Shown: positions 1 through 8,703 of the stretch, one piece after another
Numbering within the stretch: position 1 is the first letter of the stretch
Layout: the number at the start of each line of letters is the position of its first letter
Assembly: GCF_019039255.1 (NCBI RefSeq)
Contig: NZ_CP077062.1
Coordinates: 4,030,001-4,094,000, forward strand
Reading direction: 5' to 3'
DNA: 64,000 bases
From: Nocardioides panacis
Lineage (GTDB): Bacteria; Actinomycetota; Actinomycetes; Propionibacteriales; Nocardioidaceae
Notes under the pieces: model-generated
What the model was told of the DNA's origin: nothing
Database searches by the model: none
Seen by the model: only the letters and a program-made list of their open reading frames with translations
Program-made: the position numbers and the translations under genes

Positions 1-1
1 C

Positions 2-541
2 GACCCGGAGCGCGACGCGATCCTCGCGGTCGCCATGAACGGCGAGCCGCTGCCGCTGGCCCACGGGTTCCCGGTGCGGATGGTCGTGCCCGGTCTCTAC
101 GGCTACGTCTCGGCGACCAAGTGGGTCGTGGACATCGAGGTGACCCGGTTCGCGGACTTCAAGGCCTACTGGTCCACCCGTGGCTACTCGGTGAAGGCGC
201 CGATCAAGACGGCGGCGCGGATCGACGTACCCAAGTCCTTCGCGCAGGTGAGGACCGGCGACAAGGTCCCGGTCGCCGGCGTGGCCTGGTCCCAGGACCG
301 CGGCATCAGATCAGTCGAGGTGCGCGTCGACGGGGGTGCGTGGGAACAGGCCACGCTCGCCGACCAGGACAACATCGACACCTGGCGCCAGTGGGTGTGG
401 ATGTGGGAGCCGCAGGCCGGCACCCACCAGCTCGAGGTCCGCGCCACCGACGACACCGGCTACACGCAGACCGACAAGCGCGTCCCGATCGCGCCCAACG
501 GCTCCACCGGCTGGCACAGCGTGAACGTCACCGCCGGCTGA
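2..541 (+). CDS. Molybdopterin-dependent oxidoreductase, sulfite-oxidase family, C-terminal part (5' end outside window)
   Basis: Only the last ~179 codons are present; the frame is open from the first bases. The visible protein starts at the end of the Mo-cofactor domain, with the family-typical stretch [13 protein letters not shown] followed by [13 protein letters not shown]. It continues into an Ig-like Mo-co dimerisation domain ([20 protein letters not shown], then [13 protein letters not shown]). Sulfite-oxidase-type enzymes use a pyranopterin molybdenum centre to oxidise or reduce small substrates, and actinobacterial members are often exported or membrane-anchored. The catalytic cysteine and N-terminus lie upstream, so the substrate cannot be judged. 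A fasciclin lipoprotein follows on the same strand, suggesting an envelope location. The family call is firm; the function is open. Confidence 0.85.
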   Translation, partial: DPERDAILAVAMNGEPLPLAHGFPVRMVVPGLYGYVSATKWVVDIEVTRFADFKAYWSTRGYSVKAPIKTAARIDVPKSFAQVRTGDKVPVAGVAWSQDRGIRSVEVRVDGGAWEQATLADQDNIDTWRQWVWMWEPQAGTHQLEVRATDDTGYTQTDKRVPIAPNGSTGWHSVNVTAG

Positions 542-654
542 CCCGGAAGTTTCTCCCCCTTTTCTGCAGCACCGACCCATCCGGTCCCCCGGGGGTCGCG
601 AACCACCCACAGAGCAAGGCACCCAAGCCGAAGTTCCGACGAAAGGCACATCTC

Positions 655-1338
655 ATGCGCACCATCAAGAGGATCGCAGCCGCAACGGCGGTCGTGTCCG
701 CGCTCACCATGACGGCAGCCTGTGGCAGCGACAGCTCCACGGACTCCAGCGCGAGCGACACCGCCAGCAGCGCCGCCCCGTCCGCCCCGGAGAGCAGCGC
801 CTCCGCTCCCGAGAGCAGCGCGGCCGCCGACCCGGCCGCCGACCTCGTCGGCCCCGGCTGCGCGGACTACGCCAAGCAGGTCCCGGACGGCAGCGGCTCC
901 GTCGCCGGCATGGCCGCCGACCCGGTGGCCGTCGCCGCCGGCAACAACCCGATCCTGAAGACCCTCACCGCCACGGTGTCCGGCAAGTTCAACCCCAAGG
1001 TGAACCTGGTCGACACCCTCAACGGTGGCGAGTTCACGGTCTTCGCCCCGGTCGACTCGGCCTTCGCGAAGCTCCCCAAGGCCACCCTGAAGCTCCTGGC
1101 CACCCCGAAGGGCGCCAAGACGCTGTCGACGGTCCTGACCTACCACGTGGTGCCGAACCAGATGCTCCCCACCGAGATCGAGGGCCAGACCCTCAAGACC
1201 GTCCAGGGCGGCACGGTCAAGGTGACCGGCTCCGGCGACAACCTGAAGGTCAACGGCGCCAACGTGATCTGTGGCGGCGTGCACACCGCGAACGCCACCG
1301 TGTACCTCATCGACTCGGTGCTGATGCCGAAGATGTGA
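655..1338 (+). CDS. Fasciclin (FAS1) domain lipoprotein
   Basis: A 227-residue exported protein. The N-terminus [19 protein letters not shown] is a basic-hydrophobic signal peptide leading to a Cys (TAACGSDSS), a plausible though weak lipobox. A low-complexity Ser/Ala/Pro/Glu linker (about residues 25–65) follows. One FAS1 domain spans about 95–227, with the typical [15 protein letters not shown] and [10 protein letters not shown] stretches. It resembles mycobacterial MPT70/MPT83-type secreted fasciclins, which act in surface adhesion or scaffolding. The ATG at 655 is chosen because GAAAGG lies about 10 bases upstream and the signal peptide begins there; the longer open frame upstream overlaps the molybdoenzyme. 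It may be co-transcribed with that gene (113-bp gap). Confidence 0.9.
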   Translation: MRTIKRIAAATAVVSALTMTAACGSDSSTDSSASDTASSAAPSAPESSASAPESSAAADPAADLVGPGCADYAKQVPDGSGSVAGMAADPVAVAAGNNPILKTLTATVSGKFNPKVNLVDTLNGGEFTVFAPVDSAFAKLPKATLKLLATPKGAKTLSTVLTYHVVPNQMLPTEIEGQTLKTVQGGTVKVTGSGDNLKVNGANVICGGVHTANATVYLIDSVLMPKM

Positions 1339-1488
1339 CCCCGTGCTGGTGGTCGAGCCCGGTGACACCCACCACCTGTCCCGGGCCCGACCACCCCACA
1401 AGCTTGGCTCGGGAGGCCGCTCCTTCCCGCGCCGAGATTGGGTGGATCAACGCAGTGGCCTCGACCTCCGGGTCGGGGCCACTGTCCT

Positions 1489-1532
1489 GTCTCCGGCCCG
1501 TCTCCGGCCCGTCTCCGGCCCGTCTCCGGCCC
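1489..1532. repeat. Tandem 11-bp repeat, four units
   Basis: Four consecutive perfect copies of GTCTCCGGCCC, followed by a degenerate copy. They lie in the gap between the fasciclin gene and a small acidic ORF. The unit length is not a multiple of three and no gene is supported across it. It is probably a slippage-prone minisatellite and may be an assembly-sensitive site. Confidence 0.85.
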
Positions 1533-1609
1533 TGCTCCGGGCCACAGAACGGGGCGGACCGGGTGGACGCCCCGGCATCATCCGCGGACCGGGTGGGTAC
1601 GACGTCCCC

Positions 1610-1820
1610 ATGAGCGAGCCAACGAACGAGCAGACCGGCCAGGACGACGCCACCAGCGAGACGCCGGAGGTGGGCCTGATCGCGGACGAGCAGCTCCCCG
1701 AGGACCTCCAGCCGGCGAAGAACCCGCTGGCCGCCGACCCCGACGACGAGTCCGACGACAGCGGCTCCGAGGAGCCCCAGGTCGACGGCCTGCCCGACAT
1801 GGGACAGCCGGGGGGCCTAG
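1610..1820 (+). CDS. Small acidic hypothetical protein (frameshift near its end)
   Basis: Starts MSEPTNEQTGQDDATSETPE and contains QLPEDLQPAKNPLAADPDDES. It is strongly acidic and probably disordered, with no domain I can name. As read, the frame does not stop and runs antisense through the whole TetR gene, which is implausible. Removing one G from the G6 run at 1810–1815 gives a TAG at 1818–1820, for a protein of about 69 residues that ends just at the convergent TetR gene. I therefore infer a homopolymer error and a short real gene. Function unknown. Confidence 0.55.
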
Positions 1821-2443
1821 CTCCGGGCCTCGGTGCCCGGCCGGGTGCCGAGCACCCGGGCCACGATCCAGGCGAGGTCGTCGGCGGTGCGCGCCGGCCC
1901 GCCGCCCGGCTGCATCACGTGGCTGAGCACCAGCCGGACGATCGCGTCGACGGACGCGTCCACCTCGGCCGGCGACAGCCCCAGGTCGGGGAACCGGGTC
2001 AGCCGGGCGAGGATCACGTCCCGGGCCGCGGCGATCACCGGGGCGGCGTCGGTGGTGAGGAACGGCAGCAGCGCCGTGTCGGCTCCCGGTGCGCCCGCCG
2101 AGACGCCGTGCGCCGAGGCGAGCATCCGGTTGAGCAGCGGGTTCGCCTGCGCCAGCATGAGGGTCTGCTCGGCGGCGGCCCGGATCGCCTCGACCAGGTC
2201 GTCGTGCGTGTCCAGCTCGTGCGCGACGACGGCGAGGAACCGTTCGAGCTCACGGAGCACCATCGCCTGCCCGAGCGCCGGCTTGGCGCCGTACTCGTTG
2301 TAGACGGTCTGCCGGCTCACCCCGGCGATCGCGGCGACCTTCGCCATCGTCACCGCCGCCCAGCCGTCCTCGACGGTGATCCGCGCGGTGGCGTCGAGCA
2401 CCCGCTCGGGGACCGGCCGCGCGGCCGGGGACGGCTCAGCCAT
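1817..2443 (-). CDS. TetR-family transcriptional regulator (AlkX-like position)
   Basis: A 208-residue regulator. The N-terminal helix-turn-helix spans roughly residues 15–60, with VTMAKVAAIAGVSRQTVYNEYG typical of TetR; a variable ligand domain follows. It is translationally coupled to the rubredoxin gene: its ATG lies inside the last codons of rubredoxin (8-bp overlap), so the two are one transcript. In Rhodococcus-type alkane clusters a TetR gene (alkX) after alkB–rubredoxin represses the cluster. By position this one probably senses alkanes or fatty acids and may bind the large palindrome before alkB (5385–5427). That link is inference. Confidence 0.85.
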   Translation of the reverse strand: MAEPSPAARPVPERVLDATARITVEDGWAAVTMAKVAAIAGVSRQTVYNEYGAKPALGQAMVLRELERFLAVVAHELDTHDDLVEAIRAAAEQTLMLAQANPLLNRMLASAHGVSAGAPGADTALLPFLTTDAAPVIAAARDVILARLTRFPDLGLSPAEVDASVDAIVRLVLSHVMQPGGGPARTADDLAWIVARVLGTRPGTEARS

Positions 2444-2603
2444 GCACGGCCTCGAAGTCGGCCCTGTCGCGCACGCCGCAGTCGGGGCACGGCCAGTCCT
2501 CGGGCACCTCGGACCAGGACGTGCCCGGGGCGAACCCCTCGCGCGCGGCGCCGGCCTGCTCGTCGTACACGTAGCCGCATCCGGGACAGGCGTACCGGCT
2601 CAT
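2436..2603 (-). CDS. rubA: Rubredoxin (AlkG-type)
   Basis: A 55-residue one-iron electron carrier. Two CxxC knuckles are visible, CPGC at residues 6–9 and CPDC at 39–42, spaced as in rubredoxins, with the usual YVYDE, WSEVPEDW and CGV contexts. Rubredoxins of this type pass electrons from rubredoxin reductase to the di-iron centre of AlkB. alkB lies 1.6 kb away on the same strand but is separated from this gene by the opposite-strand gnd. No rubredoxin reductase is seen in the window. The TetR gene overlaps its 3' end. Confidence 0.95.
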   Translation of the reverse strand: MSRYACPGCGYVYDEQAGAAREGFAPGTSWSEVPEDWPCPDCGVRDRADFEAVHG

Positions 2604-2697
2604 CGTCGCTCCTCACTCGTGGCTGGCTGGACGTGCCGCCGAACCTACCGGGCGACGCACCTGGCCGCCCTTGGGTCGCGGTGGAAGGCTGGCTGGC

Positions 2698-4144
2698 ATG
2701 ACGTCGACGCCTGAAGCCACCGCCACCATCGGTCTGACCGGGCTCGCGGTGATGGGCCGCAACCTGGCCCGTAACATCGCCCGGCACGGCCACACCATCG
2801 CGGTGCACAACCGGACCACCTCCCGGATGACCAGCCTGGTCGAGCAGTTCGGCGACGAAGGCACCTTCGTCGGCAGCGAGTCGCTCGAGGACTTCGTCGC
2901 CTCGATCCAGCGACCGCGGGCGATCATCGTGATGGTCAAGGCGGGCGAGGGCACCGACGCGGTGATCGACGACCTGGTGCCGCTGCTCGACGAGGGCGAC
3001 ATCGTCGTGGACGCGGGCAACGCGCACTTCCAGGACACCCGGCGCCGCGAGCAGGCGCTGTCCGCGAAGGGCCTGCACTTCGTCGGCATGGGCGTCTCCG
3101 GCGGCGAGGAGGGCGCGCTCGAGGGGCCCTCGATCATGGTCGGCGGCTCCGACGACGCCTACGCCCGGCTCGGGCCGGTCCTGGAGTCGATCGCGGCCCA
3201 GGTCGACGGCACGCCGTGCTGCGCGCACGTCGGGCCGGACGGCGCCGGGCACTTCGTGAAGATGGTGCACAACGGCATCGAGTACGCCGACATGCAGCTG
3301 ATCGCCGAGGCCTACGACGTGCTGCGCCACCTGGTCGGCCAGGAGCCGGCCGAGATCGCCGAGGTGTTCCGGGAGTGGAACCGCGGCGACCTGGACTCCT
3401 TCCTGATCCAGATCAGCGCCGAGGTGCTCGCGCACGTCGACGCCGCGACCGGCAAGCCCTTCGTGGACGTGGTCGCCGACGCCGCCGAGCAGAAGGGCAC
3501 CGGGCGCTGGACCGTGCAGAGCGCCCTCGACCTGGGCGTGCCGATCACCGGCATCGCCGAGGCCACCTTCGCGCGCAGCATCTCCGGGCACCTCGCCCAG
3601 CGCCGCGCCGCCCAGGCGGTGTTCGAGGCCCCCGACGCGGTCCGCGACCTCGACGACCCGCAGGGCTTCGTCGACGACGTGCGCACCGCCCTGCTGGCGG
3701 CCAAGATCGTCGCCTACGCCCAGGGGGTTCGACCAGATCACCGCCGGCAGCAACGAGTACGGGTGGGGCATCGACCCCGGCGAGATGGCCACGATCTGGC
3801 GCGGCGGCTGCATCATCCGCGCGAAGTTCCTGGACCGCATCGCCGACGCCTACCAGGCCGAACCCGACCTGACCACGCTGCTCACCCAGGAGTACTTCGC
3901 CACCGCCGTCAAGGACGGGGCCGACGCCTGGCGCCGGGTGGTCACCGCGGCCACTGGTGCGGGGGTGCCGGTCCCGGCCTTCGCGACGTCGCTGTCGTAC
4001 TTCGACGCGCTGCGCCGGGACCGGCTGCCGGCCGCCCTGATCCAGGGGCTCCGCGACTTCTTCGGGGCGCACACCTACCAGCGCATCGACCGCGAGGGCA
4101 CCTTCCACACCCTGTGGGCCGAGGAGGGCCGCCCCGAGGTCTGA
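2698..4144 (+). CDS. gnd: 6-phosphogluconate dehydrogenase, decarboxylating, long NADP-type (frameshifted as read)
   Basis: Oxidises 6-phosphogluconate to ribulose 5-phosphate in the oxidative pentose phosphate pathway. The N-terminal Rossmann start is IGLTGLAVMGRNLARNIARHG. The substrate signature GMGVSGGEEGALEGPSIM and the catalytic-lysine region [18 protein letters not shown] are present. The frame breaks at the G5 run 3723–3727: with four Gs the protein continues AYAQGFDQITAGSNEYGWGI and joins the downstream frame, ending GTFHTLWAEEGRPEV, for about 481 residues, the normal long-form length. I read it as one intact gene with an extra G in the assembly. A second, shorter Gnd lies at 58402–59301. 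The gene separates rubredoxin from alkB and ends at a strong convergent terminator. Confidence 0.9.
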
Positions 4145-4151
4145 TCCCCCC

Positions 4152-4201
4152 GAGTTGTCAGGCGGTGGATCGGTCAGGGCCGACTCACCGCCTGACAACT
4201 C
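4152..4201. terminator. Bidirectional terminator between gnd and alkB
   Basis: A perfect 16-bp inverted repeat: GAGTTGTCAGGCGGTG at 4152–4167 and its complement at 4186–4201, with an 18-base loop. C-rich and G-rich flanks extend the pairing. It lies between convergent gnd and alkB and overlaps the alkB stop codon. It has no long T tract, as is common in high-GC actinobacteria. Confidence 0.8.
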
Positions 4202-5375
4202 AGCGGGGGGCGTACGTCGACCACTTGCTCGGGTCCACGTTGGCCCGCGACATGTCGCCTCCGAAGTGCGCGCGCACCCGCGGGTCCATCACCCGGCGCC
4301 ACAGCGGCGGGACCAGCGCGAGCAGGATCATCCCGGCGTACCCGGTCGGCAGCGCCGGGGACTCCTCGAAGTCGCGCAGCGTCTGGTAGCGCCGGGTCGG
4401 GTTCGCGTGGTGGTCGCTGTGCCGCTGCAGGTGGTAGAGCAGCACGTTGGTGGCGACGTTGTTGCTGTTCCACGAGTGGCTGGGCAGCACCCGCTCGTAG
4501 CGGCCGGTGCCGTCCGGGCCGGTGCGCTGCCGGCGCATCCCGTAGTGCTCGAGGTAGTTCACCACCTCCAGCAGGCCGATCCCGACGACCGCCTGGACGA
4601 CCAGGAAGGGCAGCACCCGCCACCCGAGTGCGGCGACCAGGGCGCCCCAGAGCACGAGGGACATCAACCAGGAGTTGACCACGTCGTTGCGGATCGACCA
4701 GTGGCTCTGCTGGCGGCGCCGGAAGCGCGGCTTCTCCAGGTTCCACGCGCTGCGCAGCGAGCCGAGGACCGTGCGCGGCAGGAAGGCGTAGAGCGACTCG
4801 CCAACCCGGGAGCTGGCCGGGTCCTCCGGGGTGGCGACCCGGACGTGGTGGCCGCGGTTGTGCTCGATGTAGAAGTGCCCGTAGAAGCTCTGCGCCAGCG
4901 CGATCTTGGCCAGCCAGCGCTCGTGCTTCTCCTTCTTGTGACCGAGCTCGTGGGCGGTGTTGATCCCGATGCCGGCGATCATCCCGGTGGTCAGGGCCAG
5001 GCCGACCTCGTCCACCAGCGGCAGCCCGCCGCGGGCGACCAGCCAGCAGGACCACCCCAGCGCGACGTACTGGACCGGCAGGTAGAGGTAGGTGATCCAC
5101 CGGTAGTAGCGGTCCTCCTCGAGCGCCTCGATCACGTCGTCGGGCGGGTTGCTGCGGTCCAGCCCGGCCAGCAGGTCCACCACCGGCACGACGCCGAAGA
5201 CCACGATCGGCCCGATCCACCACCAGACCCCCCAGCCGGTCAGTGCGTGCAGCCCCGAGGCGACGAACGCCAGGGACGGCACCACCAGGCCGAGCAGCCA
5301 CAGGTAGCGCTTCGAGTCGGTCCACTCCTGCGTGGACTGCTGCGAGACGGTCGAGCCGGTGTCCAGTGCGGTCAC
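4200..5375 (-). CDS. alkB: Alkane 1-monooxygenase AlkB (integral-membrane di-iron hydroxylase)
   Basis: Hydroxylates the terminal carbon of medium/long-chain n-alkanes using O2 and rubredoxin electrons; it sits in the cytoplasmic membrane. The 391-residue protein has hydrophobic helices and all histidine boxes: HELGHKK (142–148), EHNRGHH (171–177) and LQRHSDHH (316–323). The AlkB-specific NYLEHYG motif (273–279) separates it from desaturases and xylene monooxygenases. The ATG at 5375 lies 10 bases from a 15-bp palindrome (5385–5427), so the promoter is probably under repressor control. Rubredoxin and a TetR gene lie just beyond gnd on the same strand. Natural AlkB–rubredoxin fusions exist, but this one is unfused. 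Confidence 0.97.
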   Translation of the reverse strand: MTALDTGSTVSQQSTQEWTDSKRYLWLLGLVVPSLAFVASGLHALTGWGVWWWIGPIVVFGVVPVVDLLAGLDRSNPPDDVIEALEEDRYYRWITYLYLPVQYVALGWSCWLVARGGLPLVDEVGLALTTGMIAGIGINTAHELGHKKEKHERWLAKIALAQSFYGHFYIEHNRGHHVRVATPEDPASSRVGESLYAFLPRTVLGSLRSAWNLEKPRFRRRQQSHWSIRNDVVNSWLMSLVLWGALVAALGWRVLPFLVVQAVVGIGLLEVVNYLEHYGMRRQRTGPDGTGRYERVLPSHSWNSNNVATNVLLYHLQRHSDHHANPTRRYQTLRDFEESPALPTGYAGMILLALVPPLWRRVMDPRVRAHFGGDMSRANVDPSKWSTYAPR

Positions 5376-5384
5376 GGGGTACCT

Positions 5385-5427
5385 CCAGGTCGGTTTACAA
5401 AACCATAGGGAATGTAAACCGACCTGG
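5385..5427. promoter_or_regulatory. Long palindromic operator upstream of alkB
   Basis: A perfect 15-bp inverted repeat, CCAGGTCGGTTTACA (5385–5399) and TGTAAACCGACCTGG (5413–5427), with a 13-base AT-rich spacer. It fills most of the gap between the upstream ABC permease gene and alkB, immediately before the alkB start. It is likely the operator of an alkane-responsive regulator, possibly the TetR at 1817–2443. A terminator role for the ABC operon is a less favoured alternative, because the arms are AT-containing and have no poly-T. Confidence 0.7.
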
Positions 5428-5438
5428 CAAGGGCCTGC

Positions 5439-6197
5439 CTAGCTGTTCTCCTTGCGGAAGGTCGCGGTGCCCCACCACAGCGCCAGCCCGAACAGCAGCA
5501 GCGACCACCCGGTGCCCCAGAACATCCCCGAGGAGGTGAGGTCGCCGGCGAACGCGCTGCGCACCGCGTCCACGACGTGCCGGATCGGCATGAAGTCGCT
5601 GGCCCGCAGCAGCCAGGCCGGCCCGATCGTCATCGGAAGCAGGATCCCGGACAGCAGCAGCACCGGCATCATCACCACGTTGATCACCGGCGCCATCACG
5701 TCCTCGCTCTTGGTGGTCAGCGCCAGCGCGTTGGAGGCGGCCGCGCACGCACCGCCGATCAGCAGGGTGAGCAGCACCCCGACGACCAGCCCGGTGACCG
5801 AGGCGTCCATGCCCAGCGCGTAGCCGAGGCCGATCAGGATGAACGCCTGCACGAGCAGCTGCAGCAGGTCGCGGTAGAGCCGGCCGACCAGCAGCGCGGT
5901 GCGGTTGGCCGGGGTGACCCGCTCGGCCTCGATCACGCCCTCGCGCCACTCGCCGATCAGCGAGAAGCCGGCGAAGAACGCCCCGAAGATGCCGAGCTGG
6001 ACGAGCATGCCGGGCACGAAGAACGTGTAGGCGTTGGTCGCCCCGAACTGCTCCACCAGCGGCTTGAGCAGCGGGCCGAACAGCAGCAGGTAGAGCACCG
6101 GCTGGAAGGCGCCGATCAGCACCCACGCGGGGTTGCGGAGGTTCATCCGCAGCTGGCGGCGGAACACGATGTGGCTCTCGCGGAGGAACGTGGTCAC
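5439..6197 (-). CDS. ABC-2 type transporter permease (DrrB-like)
   Basis: A 252-residue integral membrane protein with about six hydrophobic segments, typical of ABC-2/DrrB permeases (for example PVLYLLLFGPLLKPLVEQFG and a C-terminal WSLLLFGLALWWG). It pairs with the ATPase encoded immediately upstream: the ATPase stop TGA overlaps this GTG start (GTGA), so they are translationally coupled. Such DrrAB pairs export hydrophobic drugs or lipids. The substrate is not deducible. The start is GTG at 6197; a longer frame runs upstream inside the ATPase gene and is ignored. Confidence 0.9.
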   Translation of the reverse strand: MTTFLRESHIVFRRQLRMNLRNPAWVLIGAFQPVLYLLLFGPLLKPLVEQFGATNAYTFFVPGMLVQLGIFGAFFAGFSLIGEWREGVIEAERVTPANRTALLVGRLYRDLLQLLVQAFILIGLGYALGMDASVTGLVVGVLLTLLIGGACAAASNALALTTKSEDVMAPVINVVMMPVLLLSGILLPMTIGPAWLLRASDFMPIRHVVDAVRSAFAGDLTSSGMFWGTGWSLLLFGLALWWGTATFRKENS

Positions 6198-7243
6198 TGC
6201 AGGGCTCCCTCGGGTACGTCGGACGGGGCGGTCGGCTCGCCGGGGGCGTCGGCCGGCCGCGTGGACTCCGCGTCCCGCAGCGAGCGGCCGGTCAGCGAGA
6301 GGAACACGTCGTCGAGCGTGGGGCGGTGCACCTCGATGGAGTCCAGGTCGATCCCGGACCGGTCCAGGTCGCGCAGCAGCCCCTGCACGGACCGGCCGGC
6401 GCGGGGCACCCGGCCGCGCACGTGGCGGCCGTCGACCTCCACCTCGCCGCGGGAGTCCCCGAGGGAGGCGAGCTTGCGCGCGGCCTCCGCGACCTGGTCG
6501 GCGTCGACCAGCTCGAGGTGCACCAGGTCGCCGGCGACCTGGGTCTTGAGGTTGTCGGAGGTGTCCGCCGCGACGATCCGGCCCTGGTCGATGATCAGGA
6601 TCCGGTCGGACAGCGCGTCGGCCTCGTCGAGGTAGTGGGTGGTGAGGAAGACGGTCGCGCCGCGCCGGGAGCGGAGGTCGCGGATGTGCTCCCAGAGGTT
6701 CGCCCGGGCCTGCGGGTCCAGCCCGGTCGTCGGCTCGTCGAGGAAGACCAGCCGCGGCTCGTGGATCAGGCCCATCACGATGTCGAGGCGACGCTTCTGG
6801 CCTCCGGACATGTTCTTGGGCATCCGGGTCCACAGCCCGTCGAGGTCCATCTGCTCGAACAGCTGCCGTCCGCGCGCCTCGCAGACCTGCTTGGACAGGC
6901 CGTAGAGCATGCCGTGGTCGACGACCTCGTCGCCGGCCCGCGCCCCGCTGAACGCGCCACCGGCCTGCGAGACGTAGCCGATGCTGCGACGTACCTGGAC
7001 GGACTCGCGGACGACGTCGTACCCGGCCACCGACGCGGTGCCCGCGGTCGGCGTCAGCAGCGTCGTCAGCATCCGCAGCGTGGTGGTCTTGCCGGCGCCG
7101 TTCGGGCCGAGGAAGCCGACGACCTCGCCCTCCTCGACGTCGAGGTCGACGCCGTCGACGGCGCGCACCTCGGTCTTCTGCCGGCCCTGCTTGGTGTGGA
7201 AGGTCTGCACCAGACCTCGCGCATGGATCACGTTGCTCCCCAT
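6194..7243 (-). CDS. ABC transporter ATP-binding protein (DrrA-like)
   Basis: The nucleotide-binding subunit of the exporter encoded with the following permease. It has Walker A GPNGAGKTTT, Q-loop region YVSQ, signature MSGGQKRRLDI, Walker B LVFLDEPTTGLDP and the H-loop TTHYLDEAD, in the order of DrrA proteins, plus a C-terminal DrrA-type extension ending RPTLDDVFLSLTGRSL and a disordered tail. The ATG at 7243 (MGSNVIHARGLVQTFH) is chosen over an upstream start at 7285 because homology begins there. It diverges from lepB. Confidence 0.92.
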   Translation of the reverse strand: MGSNVIHARGLVQTFHTKQGRQKTEVRAVDGVDLDVEEGEVVGFLGPNGAGKTTTLRMLTTLLTPTAGTASVAGYDVVRESVQVRRSIGYVSQAGGAFSGARAGDEVVDHGMLYGLSKQVCEARGRQLFEQMDLDGLWTRMPKNMSGGQKRRLDIVMGLIHEPRLVFLDEPTTGLDPQARANLWEHIRDLRSRRGATVFLTTHYLDEADALSDRILIIDQGRIVAADTSDNLKTQVAGDLVHLELVDADQVAEAARKLASLGDSRGEVEVDGRHVRGRVPRAGRSVQGLLRDLDRSGIDLDSIEVHRPTLDDVFLSLTGRSLRDAESTRPADAPGEPTAPSDVPEGALQ

Positions 7244-7363
7244 TCCCGGACCAAGGGGTCCGCTCCGCAGTACAGACCGCACCACCGACAGGAACTCATC
7301 GCCGACCCGGCTCGAGGTCGGTCAGGGCGGGCCCGCTGCGGTACGTCGCATAGAGTCGCGGGC

Positions 7364-8068
7364 ATGACGACCACGGACGGCGACGCTGCTGTCACGAAGA
7401 AGCGGCGGACCCTCCCGGTCTGGCTGGAGACGGTGATCCTGCTCGTCCTGGCGCTGCTCGTCTCGGCGATCGTGAAGACGTTCTTCGTGCAGATGTTCTT
7501 CGTGCCGTCGGGCTCGATGCGTCCGCTGTTCGTCGAGGACGACCGGATCCTGGTGCAGAAGATCTCCTACTGGCACGGCGACGTGCACCGCGGCGACGTC
7601 GTGGTGTTCGACGACCCGGGCGGCCAGTGGCTCGGCACCGAGGGCGTGCCCGCGCTGTCCCCGCTGCAGAAGGTGCTCTCCGAGGTCGGGCTGTACCCCA
7701 CCGGCGGGCACCTCGTGAAGCGCGTGATCGGCGTCGGCGGGGACCGGGTGAAGTGCTGCGACCCTCAGGGCCGGGTCACCGTGAACGAGATCCCGCTCGA
7801 CGAGAAGTCCTACATCATGCGCGGCGCGCACCCCTCGGACCGGACCTTCGACGTCACGGTCCCGCCGGGTCGGCTGTGGGTGATGGGCGACAACCGCGCG
7901 AACAGCGAGGACTCCCGGTTCCACCAGGACCTGCCGGGCGGCGGCTCGGTGCCGGCCAACGACGTCGTCGGCAAGGTCTACGCCATCGTCTGGCCGTTCG
8001 ACCGGGCGCACCGTCTCAAGGAGCCGGCGACCTTCGAGAACCCGAAGCTGCGGGCCACCGACCGCTAG
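7364..8068 (+). CDS. lepB: Signal peptidase I
   Basis: A membrane-bound serine protease that removes signal peptides after export. It has one N-terminal transmembrane helix (about residues 19–40), then FFVPSGSMRP carrying the nucleophile Ser51. The general-base Lys is in LVKRVIGVGGDRV, and the box MGDNRANSEDSR is the conserved C-terminal signature. At 234 residues it is the size of single-helix actinobacterial LepB. It starts at ATG 7364, diverging from the ABC operon, and is followed 10 bases later by a LURP-one gene, so the two are probably co-transcribed. Confidence 0.95.
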   Translation: MTTTDGDAAVTKKRRTLPVWLETVILLVLALLVSAIVKTFFVQMFFVPSGSMRPLFVEDDRILVQKISYWHGDVHRGDVVVFDDPGGQWLGTEGVPALSPLQKVLSEVGLYPTGGHLVKRVIGVGGDRVKCCDPQGRVTVNEIPLDEKSYIMRGAHPSDRTFDVTVPPGRLWVMGDNRANSEDSRFHQDLPGGGSVPANDVVGKVYAIVWPFDRAHRLKEPATFENPKLRATDR

Positions 8069-8078
8069 CCTGACTCGT

Positions 8079-8699
8079 ATGCCCCCCTTCGACCCGAACG
8101 ACCACGACGTCTTCCTGCTCCGGCAGAAGTGGACGATGGTCATCAACCGCTACTTCTTCTCGCTCCCCGACGCCGACGGCCGGGAGGGCGAGCGGTTCGC
8201 GTTCGTGGAACAGGCGCGGTTCAAGTTCAAGGAGGACATCCGGTTCTTCACCGACGAGTCGAAGTCGACCGAGGTGCTCCGGATCAAGGCCCGGCGGCGC
8301 TTCGACCCCGCCGCGCGCTACGACATCACCGACTCCAACGGCGACAAGATCGGCGAGATCCAGAAGGCCTTCGCCGCGAGCCTGCTGCGCTCGACGTACC
8401 TGCTGTACGACGCGCTGGGCAACCAGGTCGCCGAGGCCACCGAGCGCAGCCTGGCGGTGGCCCTCTTCCGGCGGCTGGTCGGCTTCGTGCCCTACATCGG
8501 CAACTACGCCGACTGGCTCCCGATCCCGTACCACTTCGTGTTCAAGCGGGGTGGCCGGGTGCTGGTGAACCACACCCGCCAGCCCTGGAAGCTCAACGAC
8601 CACTACACGATCGACTGCACCCCCGACGCGGAGCGCACGCTGGACCGCCGTCTGGTGCTCGCCGCGGCCGTGGGGATGGACGCCCTCCAGGCGCGCTGA
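8079..8699 (+). CDS. LURP-one-related / scramblase-like family protein
   Basis: A 206-residue protein resembling the LURP-one/tubby-like family (phospholipid-scramblase fold). Features include QKWTMVINRYFFSLPD, VLRIKARRRFDPAARYDI and a repeated beta-strand pattern (DSNGDKIGEIQKAF, YDALGNQVAEATE). It has no signal peptide and only one mildly hydrophobic segment (LVGFVPYIGNYADWLPI). Bacterial members have no settled function; membrane lipid binding is often supposed. It sits 10 bases after lepB and just before hrpB. Confidence 0.75.
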   Translation: MPPFDPNDHDVFLLRQKWTMVINRYFFSLPDADGREGERFAFVEQARFKFKEDIRFFTDESKSTEVLRIKARRRFDPAARYDITDSNGDKIGEIQKAFAASLLRSTYLLYDALGNQVAEATERSLAVALFRRLVGFVPYIGNYADWLPIPYHFVFKRGGRVLVNHTRQPWKLNDHYTIDCTPDAERTLDRRLVLAAAVGMDALQAR

Positions 8700-8703
8700 G
8701 CGG

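Noticed and set aside
1489-1532. Possible CRISPR from regular repeats
   Set aside because: The units are 11 bp and directly abutting with no spacers; no cas genes occur in the window.
1343-2701. Long + frame containing the small acidic protein and continuing through TetR and rubredoxin
   Set aside because: The part after 1820 is antisense to two firmly identified genes and loses the acidic composition; a one-base homopolymer error explains the missing stop.
5385-5427. Palindrome before alkB as a terminator of the ABC operon
   Set aside because: The arms contain TTTACA/TGTAAA, there is no U tract, and it sits right at the alkB start; an operator fits better. Not fully excluded.
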